Shown here one piece after another: positions 54,901-61,925 of a stretch of 64,000 nt of DNA (position 1 is its first letter; the number at the start of each line of letters is the position of its first letter). The DNA comes from JBCCTX01 sp965263105 (GTDB lineage Bacteria > Bacteroidota > Bacteroidia > J057): NCBI GenBank assembly GCA_965263105.1, contig CBDHGL010000006.1, forward strand, positions 434,001-498,000, written 5' to 3'. Under the pieces are notes generated by a model. It did no database searches, was not told where the DNA came from, and saw only the letters and a list, made by a program, of their open reading frames with translations. Position numbers and translations under genes: made by a program.

Positions 54901-55206
54901 GCTTATGAACGGAGTGAGGGGATGATCAGTTTGGGTCGTGCCTTTGCCTATGCAGGATGTCCTTCTCTGGTCATGAGTCTGTGGAAAGCACAGTACATTA
55001 CGACTTCTCTTGATATCCTGCCGGGTTTTGTGGAAAATCTTACCAAGAAACACAGCAAGGCCAGGGCCCTACAGGAAGCCAAAAAGGAATTTCTTGCTAA
55101 GGCCAAAGAAAAGGGGTGGAGAGAGGATTTGTTTCCCTATGCCTGGGCGACCTTTATCTCCGTGGGAAACCAATCCCCTCTTGATTTAGCTAAGCCAGGT
55201 TCCTGA
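51949..55206 (+). CDS. TPR-CHAT domain lipoprotein (caspase-like peptidase domain)
   Basis: 1085 residues. An N-terminal signal with a Cys at 20 (LVFFVNCGSDSSS) suggests a lipoprotein. About ten TPR-like helical repeats cover residues 40-600, followed by a coiled region (about 630-700) and a C-terminal CHAT domain (about 770-1080). The catalytic dyad is visible: His in LYFATHAQMDTTSPLFSN (near 930) and Cys in LTILGACETGVG (near 978), with AYERSEGMISLGRAFAYAG and CPSLVMSLWK. CHAT proteins are caspase-like (clan CD) proteases that cleave protein partners, sometimes in regulated cell death or stress. It faces an operon of a sigma factor and a membrane TPR protein. The export signal means it would act outside the cytoplasm. 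Confidence 0.88.
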   Translation: MRSLSIYSLGLISLVFFVNCGSDSSSPLVSQAVGSDIDSTDCTALFEAGIIQKAAPCFERSLTAMSPDSSSYISDAVNLSDCYLLMRKAGQALATLRNVDSLFKEVPLNSLNKAEYTRFKHILANSLTSEGFTTYKQRNYERSQRHYDSAMHVFQEVINLYEGGPGDSTNHIGLVKTWRDLSIHYSYRGLVDKSINFSKNALEKLRQNNIVDVPIEGFLLRLLAYVYEYDVEWDSSRIYIEERIDFMLSRSPGDTTAGIISDFTFLTKCFINEHQYDSALVYSDIVERWLVHHPKNDSPVLRYLWLLNLGKIYQGYGDYPRALSAFNQALQKAVSYRSPNHEAIAWGQVSPLNLIMGKDREALEAAIKVLSVHDVKSTLPDTQQQLIEAFLNKSEAQLNLGQMAFAQLNLDSAQWMLDNMTHTSRVTEKYLGKIYATRGKLLKEQGNFIDSEISSNKAINHYQKLFGAKYEGIGEAYINLSRQAWQQKKLNLAWNYAQDALSAVVITPVTPNISKELSVQGDLVLSYSVLAQAYDLAAKVLIERYSRRGEISLLYQALDQYRKADQYLSSNMSQLATESSILAFRNSWYFLYEEAIQTSIKLWKLDPSSHALDSAYQYAEKSKAHVLRQSQQDFLAKSEAGLNSTSWEQERKLKQDLAFARTALINASSEDLPELDKRLYQAREAYIAYVKELEEQYPKYYELKYKLPISSIPQVQTTLSPDQVFIQYFDGETTLYQFVITSDSSWVQTLPKTNELVLAVDSLQQIISVNPKEGIGFDLAWDLYRNYGYRVYEELYQELMGDLKEKKEVKIVPDGILMKVPTSALLTQANFEDPLDPPYFLNDVTISYDFSGTTHVSGARKTHAQNGPLKILGVTPDFSEVELVNLDRTTEGLRKIKKRVSGKFLEERMATKANVLKHIQEYGILYFATHAQMDTTSPLFSNLAFTPEKPPMDKERDFLYAYELYNYSLKAHLTILGACETGVGAYERSEGMISLGRAFAYAGCPSLVMSLWKAQYITTSLDILPGFVENLTKKHSKARALQEAKKEFLAKAKEKGWREDLFPYAWATFISVGNQSPLDLAKPGS

Positions 55207-55306
55207 TCCCAAAAAGCTCAATGCGGTTATTGGGGCAAGCTTAAGTTCCTAGTATGTACGGTTTAGGGCCCTGTATTTCCCTATCAAGCAACAATAGAGA
55301 TGGCTG

Positions 55307-56203
55307 CTAACGTATCAGCCCTAATAGTTCCTGGGCCTTATCCACCAAATGTTGTTGCTCCCGACTTTGTACCTGGTAATCCCCGATTGACTGCAAAATG
55401 GGGATTGCCTTTTCCTTTTCCTTGAGTTGGGTATACACCAAGGACAAATACCATTGGGCATCCAGCTTCAGCCCACCCGTTTCTGCCGTCAACACCTCCT
55501 GGAAAAAAGGAATAGATTCTCTAAGTTGACCGAGTTGGGCATAGGATACTCCGACAAACATATTAAGCTTCTCTTGCATCTCGGAGGTATTCCCCTCTGC
55601 CAAGGCTGCTTTTAATACCGGGAGGGCCTCCTGATACCTTTCCGCTCGATATAAGCCCAGGGCTTCATCGGAAGTGCTGGACATCTGGGCCTGGGGTTCA
55701 TAATGAACCATACTCTGTTGAGCAAATTGCATGGCCGGGGATTGGAAGAAGCTTCCTCCAAATAGCACCGCAGCAATCCCTAAAATTAGAATAAAAGAGG
55801 CCGCAAGCTTCACCCATTGTTGGGTATACCAGGGACTCTCGATGGCGGATGATGGCTGCAAGGTCTTTGCAGTTTCCCAACTGCTGCTACCAGGGATCGG
55901 TTCAAATAAGTCAATCGGATCTGTGGATTGGACTTTCTCTGCGCGAATCTGACGTACTTCTCTTTCCAGGGCTTTTTCAAAATGTTGCTCTGCATGGGCA
56001 AATTCCTGAATGCTAGCAGGTTCCTCAGCATAACTCTCCTGGAGAATGGCTAAAGTCTCCTGGTAAAGGGGGTTATCCTTCAGAAATTCCTCCACAGAGT
56101 CTCGTTCTTTGGGACTTAAGCGATTTTCAATGTAGGCGCTTAACTCTTCCAGAGATAGAGACATCCGGGAAGTAGAATCGTGGCTTTTTTGTGTCTTTTT
56201 CAT
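55307..56203 (-). CDS. Single-TM anti-sigma-like protein with C-terminal TPR
   Basis: 298 residues. The N-terminal cytoplasmic part (LSLEELSAYIENRLSPKERD then SVEEFLKDNPLYQETLAIL) has the zinc-less anti-sigma/YozC-like helix pattern 'L..YLxGxLsxxExxxVE'. A Ser/Pro-rich linker leads to a TM segment at about 133-152 (KLAASFILILGIAAVLFGG). The extracytoplasmic part has about three TPRs (ALGLYRAERYQEALPVLKAA, FVGVSYAQLGQLRESIPFF). It lies 23 nt downstream of the sigma-factor gene, so it probably controls it, with the TPRs sensing an envelope partner. The convergent CHAT lipoprotein, also TPR-rich, is a candidate partner; that is inference. Confidence 0.82.
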   Translation of the reverse strand: MKKTQKSHDSTSRMSLSLEELSAYIENRLSPKERDSVEEFLKDNPLYQETLAILQESYAEEPASIQEFAHAEQHFEKALEREVRQIRAEKVQSTDPIDLFEPIPGSSSWETAKTLQPSSAIESPWYTQQWVKLAASFILILGIAAVLFGGSFFQSPAMQFAQQSMVHYEPQAQMSSTSDEALGLYRAERYQEALPVLKAALAEGNTSEMQEKLNMFVGVSYAQLGQLRESIPFFQEVLTAETGGLKLDAQWYLSLVYTQLKEKEKAIPILQSIGDYQVQSREQQHLVDKAQELLGLIR

Positions 56204-56226
56204 TGTCGTGGCTTCAAAATAGTTAC

Positions 56227-56913
56227 TTAAGTCTGGAAATAACCCTCAAAGTCATTTCCGAGCTTGTCTCTCATCTTTTTGTAGGAGCGTTCCAATGCTC
56301 CGAATACTTTTTTCTTCATGTGGTTAATAAAATCTGGACAATCTACCTGTTCCTTCTCAGGATAAAGACCCAGGACGCTAGGGTCAATCTGTTTGGCAAT
56401 TTCGGCGGGCTTCAAGCCCTGGCTTCTAAAGCGAAGACAAGTAAATTCCATCTCGGATAGCGTCCCCTCCTGGAAATATCCAGCCAATTTTTGTTCGGCC
56501 AGGGGATTATCAATGATAAACCCCCACTTATCTTCTTCCTCCTTGAAGGAATTTCCCTTACGGATTACCGCATTTTCATATCCCTCCCTTACCTTGTGTT
56601 TGCCAAGTTCATCTTTGTGCTTATTCTTTACCATGGTTACTAAAAACCCGCTGAAATTTTGAACGTTCAAGTCCTTGAGTTTTGCAACCAGACGGATAAA
56701 TAAATCGTGCACAAAATCTTCAACAGCTTCATGGTTTTTCAAATAGCTGTAACTAATAGCAACAATAGGAGTTTTGTGGCGCTTCATGAGAAAACATACA
56801 ATCAACTGATCGCTTGTTTCCTTGTATTGTTCAAGCAAAGCTTCATCGGATAGCTCGGCCCACTCCTGTGGGTAGCTTCCGTGATCAAAAAAATACATAG
56901 CAGCTCTATTCAT
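56227..56913 (-). CDS. Sigma-70 family (ECF-like) RNA polymerase sigma factor
   Basis: 228 residues. Region 2: KRHKTPIVAISYSYLKNHEA, VEDFVHDLFIRLVAKLKDL, VQNFSGFLVTMVKNKHKDEL, the ECF region 2.2-2.4 pattern (F.gwL...vKN...D.l). Region 4: LSEMEFTCLRFRSQGLKPAE then IAKQID, a helix-turn-helix. A 45-residue insert rich in charged residues separates the two, and the C-terminus has an extra basic helix (KKVFGALERSYKKMRDKL). It is the first gene of an operon with the membrane TPR/anti-sigma-like gene. Its targets cannot be read from this window. Confidence 0.85.
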   Translation of the reverse strand: MNRAAMYFFDHGSYPQEWAELSDEALLEQYKETSDQLIVCFLMKRHKTPIVAISYSYLKNHEAVEDFVHDLFIRLVAKLKDLNVQNFSGFLVTMVKNKHKDELGKHKVREGYENAVIRKGNSFKEEEDKWGFIIDNPLAEQKLAGYFQEGTLSEMEFTCLRFRSQGLKPAEIAKQIDPSVLGLYPEKEQVDCPDFINHMKKKVFGALERSYKKMRDKLGNDFEGYFQT

Positions 56914-57450
56914 GGTCGTTACGTGTGGTGTGTAGAATTAAAACTGGGGTGTGTCACTTAACGATGATACGATTAAATTAATTGTTCATTTTTTCAAAAT
57001 AGATGAAAAATAGTTGGTTAAATAATTGAATCAAACAATATGTTGGGTTGTGCTCTCGGGATAAAGACGGACTGCCCAACTGAATTCCTTTTCAAGAAAA
57101 CATTTTTTTTAAAAGGAATTTTGGACCTGCATTCGTCTATTAGATTGAAAGGCTAATATATGAATACCCCAGCCCAAACAGCCATAAGCCTTTTATGAGA
57201 TTCTGGTCTTGAGACTAGAACAAATTTTCCTACCTGTCCCCAAATACTTCTGTCAGATTTCCTCCCAGGTTATCTGGCAGATTTTTATTTAGCTGGTTAT
57301 TAAACACTTATGAGAAGTTATTTCTATCATTCCCAATTTTCAGCCAAAATCGTAATTTATGCTTTCGGAATTAAAAGATTGACTGTCACTTGCTTTTCTC
57401 AACAAAACCCCTAACTTGTAATTTATCCTTCCACTTTAAAACCTAAGCAT
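56914..57450. other. Intergenic region between divergent sigma factor and HTH genes
   Basis: 537 nt with no ORF I would defend. It contains a 10-bp inverted repeat (57083-57092 AATTCCTTTT with 57111-57120) flanking an A- and T-rich loop. The remainder is A/T-rich and probably holds the two promoters. No tRNA or riboswitch pattern was recognised. Confidence 0.5.
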
Positions 57451-57705
57451 ATGACAATTACCTTCAATGAACTTCGTAGAATCAAAGACAGTTTACCTAA
57501 TGGTAGCATGCACAGAATTGCCCGGGAACTAGGTTTGAATGTTGAGACTATTCGAAATTATTTTGGAGGAGAACATTATGACAGAGGGGAATCAATGGGA
57601 TTTCACATTGAGCCTGGCCCCGACGGAGGAATTGTACATTTACAAGACGGCGAAATAATCGACATGGCCAAGCAGATGCTTACGGGCACAGCTGGTCAGG
57701 CTTGA
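57451..57705 (+). CDS. Small HTH DNA-binding protein
   Basis: 84 residues. Residues about 6-37 form a helix-turn-helix: FNELRRIKDSLPNGSMHRIA then RELGLNVETIRNYFGG, with the second helix VETIRNYF as the recognition helix. The C-terminal half (GFHIEPGPDGGIVHLQDGEI) is acidic/Gly-rich and ends in a short helix (IDMAKQML). Conserved small proteins of this make-up are common in Bacteroidota and annotated as DNA-binding; their targets are unknown. It has its own terminator. Confidence 0.78.
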   Translation: MTITFNELRRIKDSLPNGSMHRIARELGLNVETIRNYFGGEHYDRGESMGFHIEPGPDGGIVHLQDGEIIDMAKQMLTGTAGQA

Positions 57706-57743
57706 TTATTTTCAAGGACTACTCTACTACGATGAACAGAAGA

Positions 57744-57777
57744 AGAGGTAGGCCGTCAGGGTCAGCCTCTTTTTTTA
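57744..57777 (+). terminator. Rho-independent terminator after HTH gene
   Basis: An imperfect stem (AGAGG...CCTCT outer pairs, with GGCC/GGTC inner pairs) spanning 57744-57770 is followed by TTTTTTT. It lies 38 nt past the stop at 57705 and just before the end of the convergent glpK gene. Confidence 0.75.
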
Positions 57778-59268
57778 TTCCTCCCAATTCATGCTTCGCT
57801 CTACAGCCTTCTTCCAACCTTTATAGAGCTTTTCTCTTTTTTCCGTATCCATTCCCGGGCTAAAAGAGGCTCCTACCTGCCAATTTTTTCGAATATCTGA
57901 TTCTTCCCAGTAGCCCACTGCCAGACCCGCGAGATAGGCGGCACCCAGTGCCGTTGTCTCCACTACAGCAGCTCTTTCCACCGGTTTTCCCAATATATCC
58001 GACTGAAATTGCATCAATAAATTATTGTTGGTAGCTCCTCCATCTACCCTAAGGGTTTGTAAGGAGGTATTAGCATCCTGCTCCATAGCACCAATTACAT
58101 CACGAGTTTGGTAGGCAAGACTTTCCAGCGTAGCCCGAACCAGGTGAGATTTGGTGGTACCACGCGTAAGTCCCAGAATCGCTCCTCTGGCATACATATC
58201 CCAATAGGGAGCCCCCAGCCCCACAAAAGCAGGTACTACATAGACGCCCTCTGTATCGCTCACTTTGCTACTTATATATTCTGAGTCCTGGGCTTCATCG
58301 ATTATTTTCAAGCCATCACGCAACCACTGAATGGCCGCTCCAGCAACAAAAATAGAACCCTCCAGGGCATAGGTAACCTGCCCATTTAAGCCCCAGGCGA
58401 GGGTAGTCAAGAGACCATTCTGAGAAGTTACCCCTTTGTTTCCTGTATTCATTAGAAGAAAGCAACCTGTCCCGTAGGTATTCTTACTCATTCCGGGATC
58501 AAAACAGGCCTGACCAAATAAAGCTGCTTGCTGGTCTCCCGCTACTCCCCTAATGGGGATGCTGTGTCCGCCAAACCATTTGGGAGCTGTAGATCCGAAA
58601 TCCCCACTTGAGTCGCGAACTTCGGGTAAAACGGAGGCAGGGATAGATAGCTTATCTAAAATCTTTTCATCCCAAGTTAGCTGATGAATATTATAGAGCA
58701 AGGTCCTGGAAGCATTGGAGTAATCTGTAGCGTGCACCTTCCCTTCCGTAAGATTCCAAATCAGCCAGGTATCGATGGTCCCAAAACACAGGTTACTAAC
58801 ATCTAAGCCAGGATTCTCTTTCCTCAGGTGATCGAGTAGCCACTTTACTTTCGTCCCGGAAAAATAGGCATCTACTACAAGACCTGTATTTTCACGTATA
58901 TAGGGTTCCATTCCATCAGCCTTGAGTTGGTCGCAAATGGCGGCCGTTCGACGGTCCTGCCAGACGATGGCTTTATGGATAGGCTTACCGGTATTGCGGT
59001 CCCAAATGACGGTTGTCTCCCGCTGGTTGGTTATTCCAATCGCAGCTATCTGGGACGGGCTAGTTCCCGTATCCGAGAGCACTTGCTGAGCAACCTCCAT
59101 CTGAGTCCGAATAATTTCCTCCGCATCGTGCTCTACCCAACCGGGTTTTGGGAAAAACTGTGTGAATTCTTTCTGAGCTACGCCCTGAACAGATCCTTGT
59201 TGATCGAAGAGGAGTGCACGGGAACTGGTGGTTCCCTGGTCGAGTGCGAGTATGTAGGTTTGAGGCAT
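57775..59268 (-). CDS. glpK: Glycerol kinase
   Basis: 497 residues from the ATG at 59268 (MPQTYILALDQGTTSSRALL); an earlier in-frame start at 59310 would translate the heptad repeat. FGGY-family signatures: LALDQGTTSSRALLFDQQG, GITNQRETTVIWDRNTGKP, WQDRRTAAICDQL, GTIDTWLIWNLT, GVAGDQQAALFGQACF, and the C-terminal GLGAPYWDMYARGAILGLTRG with DGGATNNNLLMQFQSD. The length and motifs match GlpK, which phosphorylates glycerol to sn-glycerol 3-phosphate with ATP. The uptake facilitator and dehydrogenase are not in this window. Its 5' region carries a heptad repeat (copy e). Confidence 0.95.
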   Translation of the reverse strand: MPQTYILALDQGTTSSRALLFDQQGSVQGVAQKEFTQFFPKPGWVEHDAEEIIRTQMEVAQQVLSDTGTSPSQIAAIGITNQRETTVIWDRNTGKPIHKAIVWQDRRTAAICDQLKADGMEPYIRENTGLVVDAYFSGTKVKWLLDHLRKENPGLDVSNLCFGTIDTWLIWNLTEGKVHATDYSNASRTLLYNIHQLTWDEKILDKLSIPASVLPEVRDSSGDFGSTAPKWFGGHSIPIRGVAGDQQAALFGQACFDPGMSKNTYGTGCFLLMNTGNKGVTSQNGLLTTLAWGLNGQVTYALEGSIFVAGAAIQWLRDGLKIIDEAQDSEYISSKVSDTEGVYVVPAFVGLGAPYWDMYARGAILGLTRGTTKSHLVRATLESLAYQTRDVIGAMEQDANTSLQTLRVDGGATNNNLLMQFQSDILGKPVERAAVVETTALGAAYLAGLAVGYWEESDIRKNWQVGASFSPGMDTEKREKLYKGWKKAVERSMNWEE

Positions 59269-59280
59269 GGTAGAATGGTT

Positions 59281-59308
59281 TATAGTCCGTGGTCGATAGT
59301 ACTCTGTC
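59281..59308. repeat. Heptad-periodic repeat in glpK leader (copy e)
   Basis: AGTCCGT / GGTCGAT / AGTACTC / TGTC, a 7-bp-periodic run just upstream of the glpK start. It may be a solo arm of the element family. Confidence 0.5.
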
Positions 59309-59310
59309 AA

Positions 59311-59528
59311 TTAAATATTTATATGATTTCTTTCTTCTTTATATCTTCTTTTTTTTAGTTCAGGTCTCTGCTTATTTTCAATGGTCTTCATGAGCCCTTC
59401 GGGGTTGCCGAAAAAAAAAGAATCAAAAAAATCTCGCACGAATAAACCAAGGCCCTCCCTGCAATGCCATCCTCCCCGCATTCGTGCACTCCAGCACACT
59501 CAAGCATGATTCTCATGCAACTGACAAA
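59311..59528. other. Intergenic region with a possible short minus-strand ORF
   Basis: A minus-strand frame of 62 codons (59499-59311; RGGWHCREGLGLFVRDFFDS) lies between the ABC-F and glpK genes. It has no ribosome site or recognised domain and is basic at its end. I do not call it a gene; it may be a non-coding repeat that happens to be open. Confidence 0.35.
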
Positions 59529-59763
59529 TGACTATCAACTTCGTTGACACTGTAATAGTCGACGGTTTTTTCGCACCTTTTGGTGCATGGTCGCATAGAA
59601 GTCTATCGACTAAATAGTTTTATATTTTATAGTCCATGGTCGAAGTTAACAGTTCTTTCTAGGTAAGCACCTAGAGGAAAGAGAATTGTCAAGTACTCCA
59701 TTAATAAATTCGCTCCAATCTCCTCGCCCCCTAAACCTGTGGACTGGATCTGTCGACTCTTAA
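59529..59763. repeat. Heptad-periodic repeats, probably two adjacent elements (copies f and g)
   Basis: Copy f, about 59529-59625: TGACTAT / CAACTTC / GTTGACA / CTGTAAT / AGTCGAC, then a GCACC-TTTT-GGTGC hairpin, then AGTCTAT / CGACTAA. Copy g, about 59631-59763: AGTCCAT / GGTCGAA / GTTAACA at the left and GTGGACT / GGATCTG / TCGACTC at the right, with a body containing ctcctcgccccct, like that of copy c. Copy g is about 133 bp, matching copies a and c. Confidence 0.55.
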
Positions 59764-59768
59764 CTTCT

Positions 59769-61391
59769 CTATACCGGCTGCATATAAAGTTCCCTGCGCT
59801 GCTCCTGGACCGTCTCATCTTTCAGGTAATCGTCATAGGTCATGAGCTTGTCTAGCATCCCATTGGGGGTAATCTCGATGATTCGGTTGGCGACTGTCTG
59901 CATAAACTGGTGATCATGTGAGTGAAACATGACCATCCCAGGATAATCGATCAAGGAATTGTTGAAAGCTGTAATGGTCTCCAGGTCCAAGTGGTTCGTC
60001 GGCTCGTGGAGCATGAGAAAGTTGGGGGCAGCCAACATCATTCTGGAAACCATACAACGCACTTTTTCTCCTCCAGACAGTACCGTACATTTTTTCTGTG
60101 ACTCCTCCCCAGAAAAGAGCATTTTCCCCAAAAATCCCCGGACAAAGGCTTCTTCTTTATTGGTAGAGTACTGGCGCAGCCAATCTACCAAGTTGATATC
60201 GTCCAGGAAATACTCAGAAGAGTCGTTGGGCAGGTAGGCTGAGGTTATGGTAACCCCCCATTTGTAAGAGCCTTCATCCGGCTCTATTTTCCCATCCAGG
60301 ATATCAAAGAAACGCCCAATTGCCAAGCTATTTTCAGACAGAATGGCAATCTTATCTCCTTTATTTACTTCAAAAGAGACATTTGAGAATAGCTTATCAG
60401 AACCGTGCTTAGCAGCCAGTTGTTTGACCTCCAGGACCTGCTTACCCGCTTCTCGTTCTGGCTGGAAAATAATCCCCGGGTAGCGGCGAGTCGAAGGCTG
60501 TATATCTTCTAGGGTCAGCTTTTCTAGTAATTTTTTGCGGCTTGTGGCTTGTTTGGACTTAGAGGCGTTGGCACTAAATCGCTCGATAAAAGATTGAAGC
60601 TCCTTCCGCTTATCTTCTACCTTCTTCTTCTTGTCTGCAAATTGACGAGCGGCCAATTGACTGGAATGGTACCAGAAGGTATAGTTTCCTACAAACTGCT
60701 TAATCTTTCCAAAATCGATGTCTACGATATGGGTACAGACCTCATCCAGAAAGTGTCTGTCGTGTGAAACGACAATTACGGTATTCTTGAAATCAGCCAG
60801 AAAGTCTTCCAACCAACTTACTGTATGAATATCCAAGTCGTTTGTAGGCTCATCAAGCAATAGGATATCGGGATTCCCAAAAAGGGCCTGAGCCAGAAGT
60901 ACGCGTACTTTCTGAACCCCTGTCAGGTCCGACATGGGCTTGTCGTGCAGCGCTTCTTCAATCCCCAGGTTACTGAGCAACTCGGCTGCATCACTTTCGG
61001 CATTCCATCCATTCATATCCTCGAATGTTCCACTCAACTCACCCGCCCGAATTCCGTCTTCATCACTAAAATCTTCTTTGGCATAGATGGCATCCAACTC
61101 AGATTTGACTTCCCACAGAACTTCATTCCCACGGATTACCGTCTCCAGAACAGGATAGGCATCGTAGGCATTGTGTTCCTGTTTCAATACACTCATCCGC
61201 ATCCCCGGCTGTATATGAACCCCACCTGTGTTGGCGTCGATGTCGCCAGATAGAATCTTCAGGAAAGTAGATTTCCCAGCTCCATTGGCTCCGATGATGC
61301 CATAACAATTGCCCGGAGTAAATTTTAGGTTTACTTCTTCAAACAAGGTCCGCTTACCAAAGCGGAGAGATAAATTTGATACTTCAATCAT
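59769..61391 (-). CDS. ABC-F family ATPase (YbiT-like), second nucleotide site degenerate
   Basis: 540 residues, soluble, two tandem ATP-binding domains and no TM segment. Domain 1: IIGANGAGKSTFLKILSGD (Walker A), LTGVQKVRVLLAQAL (signature, not LSGGQ), ILLLDEPTNDLD (Walker B), VIVVSHDRHFLDEV. The linker (about 240-300) is Lys/Glu-rich. Domain 2: AILSENSLAIGRFFDIL replaces Walker A with no GKS/T, VLSGGEKVRCMVSRMM is intact, LMLHEPTNHLD has His where Asp belongs, then FHSHDHQFMQ. ABC-F proteins act on the ribosome's E site or peptidyl-tRNA to relieve stalling or antibiotic block. The YbiT branch naturally has a weak second Walker A and VQ in signature 1, so function may persist; the LHEPTN change is the odd part. 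Confidence 0.9.
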   Translation of the reverse strand: MIEVSNLSLRFGKRTLFEEVNLKFTPGNCYGIIGANGAGKSTFLKILSGDIDANTGGVHIQPGMRMSVLKQEHNAYDAYPVLETVIRGNEVLWEVKSELDAIYAKEDFSDEDGIRAGELSGTFEDMNGWNAESDAAELLSNLGIEEALHDKPMSDLTGVQKVRVLLAQALFGNPDILLLDEPTNDLDIHTVSWLEDFLADFKNTVIVVSHDRHFLDEVCTHIVDIDFGKIKQFVGNYTFWYHSSQLAARQFADKKKKVEDKRKELQSFIERFSANASKSKQATSRKKLLEKLTLEDIQPSTRRYPGIIFQPEREAGKQVLEVKQLAAKHGSDKLFSNVSFEVNKGDKIAILSENSLAIGRFFDILDGKIEPDEGSYKWGVTITSAYLPNDSSEYFLDDINLVDWLRQYSTNKEEAFVRGFLGKMLFSGEESQKKCTVLSGGEKVRCMVSRMMLAAPNFLMLHEPTNHLDLETITAFNNSLIDYPGMVMFHSHDHQFMQTVANRIIEITPNGMLDKLMTYDDYLKDETVQEQRRELYMQPV

Positions 61392-61576
61392 GAATCTAGG
61401 CTATCTTTAATTCTCCTTCCAGAATTCGGGCGCAAGTTAAAAAAATTGAAGGGGCTTTCCTTACATTTTGACCAATTTCAACCATTCATGCTCATATTTT
61501 CGCAGAATATGTAAATAAAATTATTCAATATGATATTATTTCTTCTTTTGTATTAAATCCCACATAATCTTAGTTC
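61392..61576. other. AT-rich promoter region between ABC-F and small ORF
   Basis: No gene. A/T-rich tract about 61500-61560. Expected to hold the ABC-F promoter (minus) and that of the downstream plus-strand transcript. Confidence 0.45.
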
Positions 61577-61669
61577 ATGCCTGCGTTACTGTTAAGCGTA
61601 TTTGCCCTCTTTATCTTGTACACCTTTATGTATATCAATTTGAAGAAAGAACGTACCCGAAAAGACTGA
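61577..61669 (+). CDS. Candidate 30-residue membrane protein
   Basis: ATG at 61577 to TGA at 61667-61669. Product MPALLLSVFALFILYTFMYI followed by a basic tail NLKKERTRKD: one TM helix of about 20 residues with a positive-inside C-terminus, the architecture of bacterial small membrane proteins. It is too short for automatic calling. There is no strong ribosome site (Bacteroidota often lack one). No family is assigned; it may sit in a transcript reading towards yhhN. Confidence 0.45.
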   Translation: MPALLLSVFALFILYTFMYINLKKERTRKD

Positions 61670-61849
61670 AAATTGTAATTTGAGAGATGTTAGGTTTTTT
61701 CTAAAAATTGTGCTTGCATAGCAAATTGCTTTTGTCTACTTTGTGTTTAGTGCTAATAGTCCTTTTGTATAGGGTTTGAAATCAAACTTCCTTAAAGCTG
61801 GTAGGGATATTCTATTGGATAATTTTATGTTTACCATAAGCTTTTTAGG

Positions 61850-61878
61850 TTGAAGAAAAATTTTTTTTCGTAAATTTC
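61850..61878 (+). promoter_or_regulatory. Bacteroidota-type promoter for yhhN-like gene
   Basis: TTG at 61850-61852, an 18-nt spacer, and TAAATTTC at 61871-61878, close to the Bacteroidota -33 TTTG / -7 TAnnTTTG consensus. Transcription would begin about 40 nt before the ATG at 61926. Confidence 0.5.
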
Positions 61879-61925
61879 TCCAAGATAGATTTCAGGCCCA
61901 TTGCATCAAGGAACAAAACGGAATC

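Noticed and set aside
59269..59310. Upstream extension of glpK
   Set aside because: The extra 14 residues are translated from the heptad repeat; MPQTYILALDQGTT is the normal GlpK start.
20361..59763. CRISPR array interpretation of the heptad repeats
   Set aside because: Units are only 7 bp, degenerate, without spacers of constant length, and there are no cas genes in the window.
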